Shown piece by piece: positions 48,701 to 54,701 of a DNA stretch of 64,000 nucleotides. Location of the stretch: the NCBI GenBank assembly GCA_000721375.1, contig JOGW01000018.1, positions 124,001-188,000 of the forward strand, in the 5' to 3' direction. This DNA is from Streptomyces sp. NRRL B-3428. Lineage in GTDB: Bacteria; Actinomycetota; Actinomycetes; Streptomycetales; Streptomycetaceae. Under the pieces are notes generated by a model. That model saw only the letters and a list, made by a program, of their open reading frames with translations. It had not been told where the DNA came from and made no database searches. Position numbers and translations under genes: made by a program. Positions within the stretch are counted from its first letter, which is position 1; each line of letters begins with the position of its first letter.

Positions 48701-49565
48701 CGCATGCACCGATGAGCAAATGGGCTACTTCTACGACGTCTACATGCCGCCGGAGAAAATGCTCGAGATCGCCGTATCCGGCGGGCGCGGAGCATTCGCC
48801 ACCAAGGAAATGAGCGAACTCGCAAAGCGGCTGCGCGGAGGCTGCAAGTGCTTCCTCGCCGGCACAGATGTCCTCATGGCCGACGGGACCACGAAGAACA
48901 TCGAAGACGTCGAGCTCGGTGACGAGGTGATGGCCACGGATCCGGAGACGGGCGAGAAGGGACCCCGGAAGGTCACACGCCTGATCCGTACCGAGGACGA
49001 CAAGAAGTTCAACAAGCTCTCCATCGCAACCCCGGACGGAATCGAAGAACTCACAGCCACGCACGAGCACCCCTTCTGGTCGCCATCCCAGAAGAGCTGG
49101 ATAGAGGCAGGCGACTTGTCCGTGGGCATGACACTGCTCACCGACGACAACAAGACCGTAATCGTCACAGCAAACAAGCCCTTCACCAAGCATGCTCGTA
49201 CCTACAACCTCACCGTCGATGACCTCCACACGTACTATGTGCTGGCGGGGGAGACTCCGGTCCTCGTTCACAACAGCAACTGTGAAGGGCCGATTCTAAC
49301 CAGGTCTCAGTCCAACCAGGTGCTTGAGCGCCTCGGTTACAAGGAGACAAAGAATAAGTCGGCAGGCCGAGGGGCGGCGAGGATTTGGGAGAATAAGAAG
49401 GCGCCAGCGTCGGAGAGGTATGTAACTCAAGATATGACTGGGCACGGTGGTGGCCTTTTCAAGGCCGGGCCTACCGTTGAGTCGCTCCAGACAACCAGGA
49501 GTACGCTCCGGAGCGGTTCGTACGAGCTAGATAAGTTCGGTGGGCTGAAATGGCTTCGCAAATGA
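42744..49565 (+). CDS. Rhs-repeat polymorphic toxin with HINT domain and Ntox21-like C terminus
   Basis: A 2273-aa secreted protein with a signal peptide (residues 1-45). After an N-terminal shell region come many YD/Rhs repeats (YDALGRLTAVWLPN, YSYDQAGNVTSIAD; about 1100-1870) and the Rhs core end (IGAREYDPSIGQFISVDPL ... ANNPLTYSDPTGLAL). A linker leads to a pretoxin HINT domain starting at Cys2036 (CFLAGTDVLMADGTTKNIED) and closing with TPVLVHNSN, the autocleavage-type His-Asn. The last 95 residues (LERLGYKETKNKSAGRGAAR ... YVTQDMTGHGGGLFKAGPTV) look like the Ntox21 RNase family. GTG 42744. The toxin-coding end has lower GC than the repeats. The stop overlaps the next gene. Confidence 0.9.
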   Translation: MKAFGKGTSRWGVGGVGRWGRRVIVPALALTLLAPVGQLPLAVAADGGLGRPDLPKQRVSKVKEVTGLGAKKSRERVAKGKQAGQEQARRAEAEQKAAWPKSDTATIELSANKLAKADLAGTPVAVEPEPSRRLSAAEGQAEVTVLDQNSASKAGVTGVLLTAAAEQAGAAEVAVNYADFASMIGGGWSQRLQLVQLPACALTTPDKAECRKQTPLATDNNVTQQTVSAQIALAETQPQAEASGVTVFAVTATAAGTGPSSKGTGDYSATPLSSSSSWEAGGSSGSFSWNYGFTTPPAAAGPAPSLALSYDSGSVDGRTATSNNQGSAVGEGFSLTESYIERTYGSCEDDGHEDTFDRCWKYDNASLILNGTSSRLIKDNTSGEWRLENDDASTVKRSTGADNGDDNGEYWTVTTGDGTKYIFGLNKLEGATDQRTNSTWTTPVFGDDSGEPGYDKGSAFSDRSVTQAWRWNLDYVEDTRGNASTYWYAKESNYYKKNKAATANTSYTRGGYLKEIKYGLRKGALFTDDADAKVTFSHAERCTVGDCAELTKDTAQHWPDVPFDAICTDGDTECLGAGPSFFSRKRLTGINTHSWNATSKAYDPVDSWALTQDYYDAGDIGDTTDHVLVLKSIKRTGKAGTDIDLNPVSFTYQLRENRVDGTDDILPLKRHRIETITSETGAITTVTLSGPECKRSEVLGAAQDSNTRSCYPQYWNINGASEATVDWFHKYRVLAVGVADPTGQNQTVENAYAYAGAAWHHSDDPFTPKGERTWSEWRGYRDVTVYSGALDTTRSKTVSRYLQGMNGDKNKDGTTKTVNSDPLLDTDVDFTAAADNDQYQGQLRQKVTYNGSQPVTSTFKTYTSKNTATQTVPDAAAQTARWVRESTTYTSTYLTASNTWRSHATTTRYDDLGMVREVDDYGQKGLGGDETCTRTWYARNADAGISSLVSRTRTVGKECSIADTSLTLPGDDKSRGDVLSDTATGYDGASTWSESMKPTKGLVTWTGRAKGYNSATPSWQTITSSATTDFDTLGRPTKVTDADGKPTSTAYTPTDAGPLTKTITTNALGHRSVSFFDPRRAQPKTTYDANLKKTELAYDALGRLTAVWLPNRSSASQSPTTKFAYHLDNKTQPWVSTSTLKRDGETYDTSYAIYDALLRPLQTQISTPQGGRLLTDTRYDTRGLVYETQADIFDTTSLPNGTYTRAEYGQAPKQTLTEHDGAGRATKTKFVVFGADKWSTTASYTGDSTATTALDGGTAARTITDIRGRTVETREYAGKEPADTQYGDGLGATYVSMKFGYTLDDLQTQITGPDDAKWSYTYDLFGRQITATDPDKGTNQAPTQYDALDRPIQSTDSRGNLILFGYDALGRTTGTWTGSKTDANQLTATSYDTLLKGLPDSTIRYVGGKTGQAYTDSVTEYDTLSRPVKSKLELPATDPFVKAGAPASLEFETAYNLDGTTKYTKEPALGGLPSEIVDYDYNQLGQVTSAGGSTGYLLDTEYSAIGQPTQLTVGTANTSDHKKSYLNNRYEQGTDRLMRSFVTDDTHGYQLQDLNYSYDQAGNVTSIADTATLGGTSAAEKQCFAYDGHRRLTEAWTPSSQNCADARNAGNLSGPAPYWTSYTYNKAGQRSTETTHKTSGDAKTTYCYTEPKQPHTLRHTTTTGNCDNVGAWFNYDSAGNTLQRHGKSAAQTLTWNQEGKLATATENGAKTDYLYDAAGELLIRNTENGERVLYTGGTELHLRANGTTWAQRYYTAGGQTIALRSTESGANKLTYLAGDHHGTMSLAIDADATQTYSKRYMSPFGSQRGEQQGTTWPDDKGFLGKTNDENTALTHIGAREYDPSIGQFISVDPLLETDKPQTVNGYSYAANNPLTYSDPTGLALDPGNGRAHQSSTSGSGKGGDTRDSAFPLNPGVSYKPKDQGTPSQQLGRIVRSEMPGTPTIEFIDAFDIALAKAESHWRKMYNEPLPLDQIGAVGVGVCSDEDACTDEQMGYFYDVYMPPEKMLEIAVSGGRGAFATKEMSELAKRLRGGCKCFLAGTDVLMADGTTKNIEDVELGDEVMATDPETGEKGPRKVTRLIRTEDDKKFNKLSIATPDGIEELTATHEHPFWSPSQKSWIEAGDLSVGMTLLTDDNKTVIVTANKPFTKHARTYNLTVDDLHTYYVLAGETPVLVHNSNCEGPILTRSQSNQVLERLGYKETKNKSAGRGAARIWENKKAPASERYVTQDMTGHGGGLFKAGPTVESLQTTRSTLRSGSYELDKFGGLKWLRK

Positions 49566-50509
49566 CCCTTTGTTTCCTCGTCTCCAAGTATGACGAGCGC
49601 CGGCGTAGTGGTTTGATTGCCGACTGGACTTCCTTTGAGGATGTCGGCAAGTCTTTCAATGGCAAAGTGCTGACGGCTGCCGAGTATCAGCGGGTAGAGG
49701 ATTTGTACATCTCAGCCGTGGGTTCCCTGGCCGACGCCATGCAGGCGGACAGATTTGAGTTGAGAAACCTTGTTCTCAACGAGCCCCCGCCCGCCTGGCT
49801 TGGCGCCCCCTATGAGGGGTGCTCTGTTGAGCGGCACACTGCCCTAAGGTTGCTTAGGCGGATGCTCCGGCATGGGCTGATCTCTTGCACATTGGAAAGT
49901 GGAGATGCCCTTCGGGTGGCGGTCGAGACTGACTTTTACGTCTCGGTAGAGATCCAACCGGATGCGGTGGACTGCCTGGAGGAGGTGAGACATCTAGGGT
50001 TGCATTTGACTGCCGTGGATTGCGGCGAAGAGGAACGCGACGCCCCAACAACGGTCTCCCGTACGGCAGATTGCAAATTCTGGGAGGAGTTGGCGCAGAG
50101 CGTCAGGCTATCGCGAGGGGCAACTGCAATCCTCGAGCGTTGGGCGGAAGGATCCTTCGGCTACCGTTGGCTTCCAGTTTTTGACGGGAATCTCTCGGTA
50201 ATCGCCAGATCTGTTCGGCCGCACTCCTTGGTTACGGCGTATCTTGAAACGAGCGTTCAATGGGTATCGCGACGAAATCTGCTGCCTGCGATTGAGTCGG
50301 CCATTATGGTCGAAGATGAGCCGGTAGTGGTCTTCTCGCGGTCGGTTGGCGGAGTCGCGCCTGAAATTCTGGTATACAAGGGGGCCGTTCCGCCAATCGA
50401 GGTGGAGGTGCCTCCAGGCGATGTTTTCGGATTCTTCCTGTGGCCGGCTGATGATTCGCCCTCCATCCAGGCGATAGTGCCGGGTGATGGAGGCCGATCC
50501 ATTCAGTAG
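49562..50509 (+). CDS. Candidate immunity protein for the Rhs toxin
   Basis: A 315-aa acidic, apparently cytosolic protein with no signal peptide. ATG 49562 overlaps the Rhs stop as ATGA, the coupling expected for a toxin-immunity pair; an in-frame ATG at 49550 is possible. The N half (LCFLVSKYDERRRSGLIADW) and C half (GATAILERWAEGSFGYRWLP ... GDVFGFFLWP) look like two domains. It is large for an immunity protein. GC is visibly below the chromosome's, as usual for immunity genes. No family recognised; function is inferred from position. Confidence 0.65.
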   Translation: MTLCFLVSKYDERRRSGLIADWTSFEDVGKSFNGKVLTAAEYQRVEDLYISAVGSLADAMQADRFELRNLVLNEPPPAWLGAPYEGCSVERHTALRLLRRMLRHGLISCTLESGDALRVAVETDFYVSVEIQPDAVDCLEEVRHLGLHLTAVDCGEEERDAPTTVSRTADCKFWEELAQSVRLSRGATAILERWAEGSFGYRWLPVFDGNLSVIARSVRPHSLVTAYLETSVQWVSRRNLLPAIESAIMVEDEPVVVFSRSVGGVAPEILVYKGAVPPIEVEVPPGDVFGFFLWPADDSPSIQAIVPGDGGRSIQ

Positions 50510-50515
50510 TCGCGG

Positions 50516-50553
50516 CAACGGTGGCGGTCCCCACGAGACGACCGCCACCGTTG
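50516..50553 (+). terminator. Terminator after the immunity candidate
   Basis: 13-bp stem CAACGGTGGCGGT / ACCGCCACCGTTG with a 12-nt loop. Confidence 0.8.
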
Positions 50554-50580
50554 TCATGTTCAGCGAGAGGCCCTCGACGG

Positions 50581-51189
50581 GTGAAACGTAGCGAATACTT
50601 GAGCCTTCGCGCCTGCAGTGCGGCAACCTTCGCCCTAGATGCCAGACTCCCAGATCAGGTTTTTCAGGAGCCCGCAGGTGACTGGCTGTTCTGCGAGTTC
50701 GATGTAATCTTTTCTCCGGAGATCTGGCCAGCACTATGCATGATGGCTCGGTGGCACGGAGATGAGACCATCGAGCTGCTCGTTGCCGAGCCGGACTGTG
50801 ACGCCTTCTACCTCCCTGAAGGGCTCGGATACCCGGCAGTCTCCCTTTCTGTCGACGCCACCGAGGACGATTACTGGGCTGCCGTCGGATTTGATCCGAC
50901 CGGCGACGCGCTCGCATCACTTGCAATCTCTGCGAATGTCGTTTCCATGACCGGAGCGTCGGCAAAGTGGGGATGCTGGGGGGAAAGGGATCCTGAAGTC
51001 GCGGTTTTCAGCGGTTTTCCGGATGCTGTCGCGCGCGCAGAATGGTGCGAGCGGTTCGGGCCGTTCCTGAACGTGGCAGGAGCGCTGGAGTCTTACCTTC
51101 CAGCGGCCTTCGCCGGTCAGACGGTGCCGACTGAGTTTGCCGCCACCCTGACTGCCAACTACGCGCCGCAGGGCGATAGCCGGGCTTAG
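50581..51189 (+). CDS. Orphan cytosolic protein, possibly a second immunity gene
   Basis: A 202-aa protein, MKRSEYLSLRACSAATFALD..., acidic and Trp-rich (WLFCEFDVIFSPEIWPALCMMARW, SAKWGCWGERDPEVAVF). It has no signal or membrane segment and a GC content below the chromosome's. It follows the candidate immunity gene after a terminator, as arrays of orphan immunity genes do. Start is GTG 50581. No family recognised. Confidence 0.6.
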   Translation: MKRSEYLSLRACSAATFALDARLPDQVFQEPAGDWLFCEFDVIFSPEIWPALCMMARWHGDETIELLVAEPDCDAFYLPEGLGYPAVSLSVDATEDDYWAAVGFDPTGDALASLAISANVVSMTGASAKWGCWGERDPEVAVFSGFPDAVARAEWCERFGPFLNVAGALESYLPAAFAGQTVPTEFAATLTANYAPQGDSRA

Positions 51190-51194
51190 TTTGC

Positions 51195-51225
51195 GGAGGT
51201 CCCGCCGAAGGCCGGCGGGACCTCC
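51195..51225 (+). terminator. Terminator
   Basis: 12-bp stem GGAGGTCCCGCC / GGCGGGACCTCC. Downstream, 51226-52290 has no intact gene: it holds the fragments listed next. Confidence 0.8.
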
Positions 51226-51669
51226 CGAGGCGCCGCTGATGCACCTGGGCGGCTACGACAACTCGACCGCCAAACCGTTGGCCCCGGTGCACTGGAAGTC
51301 ACGGAGGACATACAAGCGAACCCACCTATTGGGTTGGGGCTCGGACCATGCCACCGCGAGCAATGCCCAAGACCTGTGGATCAGCCTCGGGCGTTGCCTC
51401 GGCCAGTTGAGGAGCTGGGGGAGTCAGGCCGCCGACGTGTGGGCGTGCTTGAGCGCGCTGCGCGCCTTCGGCACATCGTCCGCGCTCACGGAGCTCCAGA
51501 ACGGGGAGGTGACGATTGCCGTGGTGAGTTCCAGTTCGCGTTCCTTGAGCTTGTCCCGCTGGGACTTCTGCTCGGCGGTGTAGCTGGGGGAGGTCTCGCG
51601 TGGGTTTTGCCCCAGTTTATGGACATCTCTTGAAGATCGGATCGTGGGGCCCGAGGTGGAGGTGTCCGG

Positions 51670-51859
51670 GTGGCTGCACGGCGGTATTCAGAGGAGTTCA
51701 AGCGGGACGAGGTCGAGCTGGTGGCATCCGAACAACTCGGTGGCCAGGGAGCTCGGGGTCAACACAGAGTCACTGCGGCAGCGGGTGCGGGCCGCCCGGA
51801 GTCCTGCACCGAGTGCGGGCGGTGAGCAGGTGACGCCAGCCGAGCGGGAAGAGCTGAAA
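51670..51859 (+). pseudogene. IS3-type OrfA transposase fragment
   Basis: Reads VAARRYSEEFKRDEVELVAS in one frame and then NNSVARELGVNTESLRQRVR ... TPAEREELK in another. Together these are the helix-turn-helix N-terminal half of an IS3-family OrfA, with a frameshift near 51720-51735 and abrupt loss after EELK. Confidence 0.75.
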
Positions 51860-51861
51860 CC

Positions 51862-51933
51862 GCAGGCGGCCAGATCATCGCCCAGCGCTTCAACGAATCT
51901 GGCGCCAACAAGCTTACGTACCTGGCCGGCGAC
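51862..51933 (+). pseudogene. 24-codon fragment of an Rhs gene
   Basis: AGGQIIAQRFNESGANKLTY followed by LAGD matches AGGQTIALRSTESGANKLTY in the intact Rhs protein (near 48016-48087); DNA identity is high. It is sandwiched between two transposase remnants, showing that a second, diverged Rhs gene once existed here. Confidence 0.85.
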
Positions 51934-52155
51934 TTTGTCCGGGGCGTGGGGACTTCACTGTGGATCGTGCCGGACGGCCTCTGGGAGCGGCGGTTTCGGT
52001 ACCCCAGGTGTCGGCAGGCCGGTCCCGGACCGCTAGGTGCTGCGCGGAATCCTGTCCTACACGCCGATATCCAGTGGGAACATCTTCCACAGGAGCTCGG
52101 CTTCGGCTCGGGCATGACGTGCTGGCGTCGGCTGCGGGACTGGAACGAGGCTGGT
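51934..52155 (+). pseudogene. IS5-type transposase N-terminal fragment
   Basis: IVPDGLWE ... RRFRYP ... HADIQWEHLPQELGFGSGMT then CWRRLRDWNEAG is the N-terminal region of IS5-family transposases, with an internal deletion and a frameshift, cut off before the catalytic part. Confidence 0.8.
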
Positions 52156-52290
52156 GATGCCGATGCGGGCGTTCCCGAGCCTTCCTTGTTCGCGACCAGT
52201 TCGACGCCGCATCCCCGGGGTGGCACATGGACACTGGGCATCCTCCTGAACCCTCGCGCATCCTGATGTCAGGCGGGGACAATCGCCTCC

Positions 52291-53526
52291 ATGGCGCTGT
52301 CCCGTCCCTCTGTCCCCATTTCGGTGCCAATTTCCTTTCCTGCTGAGGACTTCGCGCTTGTCGAGCGGCGGGCCAGGGCTGGCGGGGTCAGTGTCGAAGA
52401 GTACGTGCGCGAGCTGGTCGTTGAGGAGGCACGTGAGGAGGAGCGGCTGGCGAGCAAGTTGCCGCCGCCTCTGCCGTGGCCGAACAGGATGACGTTGGTT
52501 CCTGAGCCGTTGCCTGGCGAGTCGTTCATGAGCTGGATGGATGCGCTGGCCCGGGAGAACGGCTGCGGGCGCAACGTGCTGCTCATGGAGTTCTGGAGGA
52601 CTCGAAGGTCACCGCATTCGTACACGCACCGGCTGGGTGAAGCTCTGTCGGAGGACGGCATTGCCCGTATCACTGCAGCGACGGGGCTTTCGACGGCTGC
52701 GGTTGAGGCGCTGAGGTTGAACCGCTACCGCAGCGGGATTCCGGCCCTGGAGGCAGAAGGTGCCTGGTCGGAGAGACCACGCGCCTTCATTATGGACACC
52801 TTCTCCACGGAGGAGTACTCGCGCTGGTGCCCGCAGTGCATCGCCGAGACCGGTGGCCGGTGGTTCCTGAGATGGAAGCTCGCTTGGTCGTACGCCTGCG
52901 TGAAGCACGAGGTGTTCCTCAACATCGGCTGTCCCGCGTGCGGGGAGGTACAGGACTACCACAACGGGCCGCCGGATCTGCGGCTTCGCTGTCCGGCCCG
53001 CCCTGGGGCGGGCCGCGACGGCGGGAAGCGCTGTGAGCAGCAGCTTGCCGAGGCCCCCGCGCGACGGGTCACTGACCCCCGGTTGATCGAGCTTCAGCGG
53101 TGGATCGACTACGGATTCGGGGAGGGGGAGCGCCCCAGACTGGGCCGCAGCGCGTCTGCACTCTTCGACTATCCTGCCACACTGCAACTGATCCAACTCC
53201 TGCAGACACCGCCGATGTTCGCGCAGGCCGATCCGGCGATCGCCGAGGCCATGGCCGATGGAGCCCTCCGCAGGCCGACCATGTACGTATACCCCGGCGA
53301 GGTCCACGACCCGGTGGTCATGGCCGGAATCATCGGACTCGCCGATGAGCTGATGACGTCCCGTACGGGCAGAGCCGCGTGGTTCGCCGATCTGGCGCAG
53401 GCGGGAAGGAAGGACGCGCCGGCTCACGACCGTGAACCGCTGTCGCTGCGGTGGATTGCAGGGCTGGTCTTTCCTTGGCTGTTGGACACCCTCAAGGACC
53501 GAGGACTTGTCACGGACTCACACTGA
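52291..53526 (+). CDS. TniQ family target-selection protein with ribbon-helix-helix-like N terminus
   Basis: A 411-aa protein. Residues 10-50 (SVPISFPAEDFALVERRARA, GGVSVEEYVRELVVEEAREE) resemble a ribbon-helix-helix module plus helix. Then comes the TniQ start (LVPEPLPGESFMSWMDALARENGC) and a zinc site (WCPQCIAETGG, YACVKHEVFL, IGCPACGEV). TniQ/TnsD proteins bind the target and recruit TnsC. It is convergent to the tns operon, ending 26 bp from the tnsC stop. It has no strong ribosome binding site and may be leaderless. Confidence 0.85.
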   Translation: MALSRPSVPISVPISFPAEDFALVERRARAGGVSVEEYVRELVVEEAREEERLASKLPPPLPWPNRMTLVPEPLPGESFMSWMDALARENGCGRNVLLMEFWRTRRSPHSYTHRLGEALSEDGIARITAATGLSTAAVEALRLNRYRSGIPALEAEGAWSERPRAFIMDTFSTEEYSRWCPQCIAETGGRWFLRWKLAWSYACVKHEVFLNIGCPACGEVQDYHNGPPDLRLRCPARPGAGRDGGKRCEQQLAEAPARRVTDPRLIELQRWIDYGFGEGERPRLGRSASALFDYPATLQLIQLLQTPPMFAQADPAIAEAMADGALRRPTMYVYPGEVHDPVVMAGIIGLADELMTSRTGRAAWFADLAQAGRKDAPAHDREPLSLRWIAGLVFPWLLDTLKDRGLVTDSH

Positions 53527-53552
53527 TGCCCTCTGGGCATGCCTGAATCTCC

Positions 53553-54701
53553 TCACGCACCGCCTTCAGCGCCAGCCGCCCTGCGGGTGCTCGTTGTCGG
53601 TGTTGTCTTCTTCGCCTCCGAGGACTTCAGAGCACGGACCTTGGCGTAGCTGCGCTCGTGTGCGTAGGACAGAACGATGGAGTCCATCACCTCGCGGGTG
53701 ATTGCTTCGGTGCCCTCGGACACCGCGCGGACCGCGCTGCGACGTAACAGGGTGTGCAGGCCGGCGATGCTGCCGCCGGTGCGCTCATGTAGGTAGCGCC
53801 AATGGCGGCGGGTCAGGCTTTCGGGCTTGTGGAGATACAGGGCCAGGGCGCGTTCCAGGGAGTGAACAGTGCCCGCCCATTCCGTGCGGCCCCGGGCGGT
53901 GTCCAGGACGAACGGGGCGAGCAGTTGCCGGCTGAAACGGCCGGAAGTCTGGGTGTTGCGGCCGGTGGCGCCGCCCTCGCTGAGCAGCGGGCTGTTCTCC
54001 AAGTCGACGCCGGTGCCGATGATGGTGCAGGGCGCATGGTTGGCAAGGTACTTGATGTGATCGTTGGAGGCGCGGCCGTCCTTTTGCGAGCAGTCCAGGA
54101 AATGCAGGTCATCGAAGATCAGAAGCTGGGTATCGCTGGCCTGGAGAGCCCTCAGGACGCGGTCGTCAACGGCTTCCTTGGTGCCGCTGGTGGGGGTGTG
54201 GAGGTAGCGGGCGATGGCCATGGAGATCTGCTTCGGGGTGACCTGGTCGGCCAGCGAAATGTAGACGACAGGGACGCAGCACCCGAGCCGCTCGGAGCTG
54301 AACCACTCGGGAAAGTCCTGGCGTAGGTCTTGCTCGAATTTCCGGGCGATCATCTTGATCAGGGTGGACTTGCCGACTGTGGGCGGGCCATCGATCAGCA
54401 GGCCTGGCCGGGCGCCGGCTGGGGCCTCCTCGTTGGCAGCCAGCAACTCCGTGATCTCCTTCTCGAATCGCTGCACGGCCGGGGTCCAGGCCAGCACCAA
54501 CGCGCTGTGGTATCGGCTGCGTAAACGGTTGAAGCGTCTGCGTTCACCGATGTCCATCGCCAGGTACGTCTCGTACGGCGGCAGTTGCGGGTGCGGCGGA
54601 GGCTCGTACAGGACGTATGCGGCCCAGTCCTCCTTCGTACGCGGCTCGGCCAGCCCCGGGTGCGCACCGCCGTCCTCGCCCGGGGGCGGCGGCCCGGTCA
54701 T
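53553..54701 (-). CDS. tnsC: TnsC/TniB AAA+ ATPase, transposition regulator
   Basis: A 382-aa protein that would link target-bound TniQ with the transposase. Walker A is LLIDGPPTVGKSTLIKMIAR (about residues 102-120), Walker B TQLLIFDDLHFLD, sensor CTIIGTGVDLE. The start ATG 54701 overlaps the tnsB stop (ATGA). The open frame continues to 55661 antisense to tnsB, which is not real. Codon 60 is TTA (54522-54524). Confidence 0.92.
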   Translation of the reverse strand: MTGPPPPGEDGGAHPGLAEPRTKEDWAAYVLYEPPPHPQLPPYETYLAMDIGERRRFNRLRSRYHSALVLAWTPAVQRFEKEITELLAANEEAPAGARPGLLIDGPPTVGKSTLIKMIARKFEQDLRQDFPEWFSSERLGCCVPVVYISLADQVTPKQISMAIARYLHTPTSGTKEAVDDRVLRALQASDTQLLIFDDLHFLDCSQKDGRASNDHIKYLANHAPCTIIGTGVDLENSPLLSEGGATGRNTQTSGRFSRQLLAPFVLDTARGRTEWAGTVHSLERALALYLHKPESLTRRHWRYLHERTGGSIAGLHTLLRRSAVRAVSEGTEAITREVMDSIVLSYAHERSYAKVRALKSSEAKKTTPTTSTRRAAGAEGGA

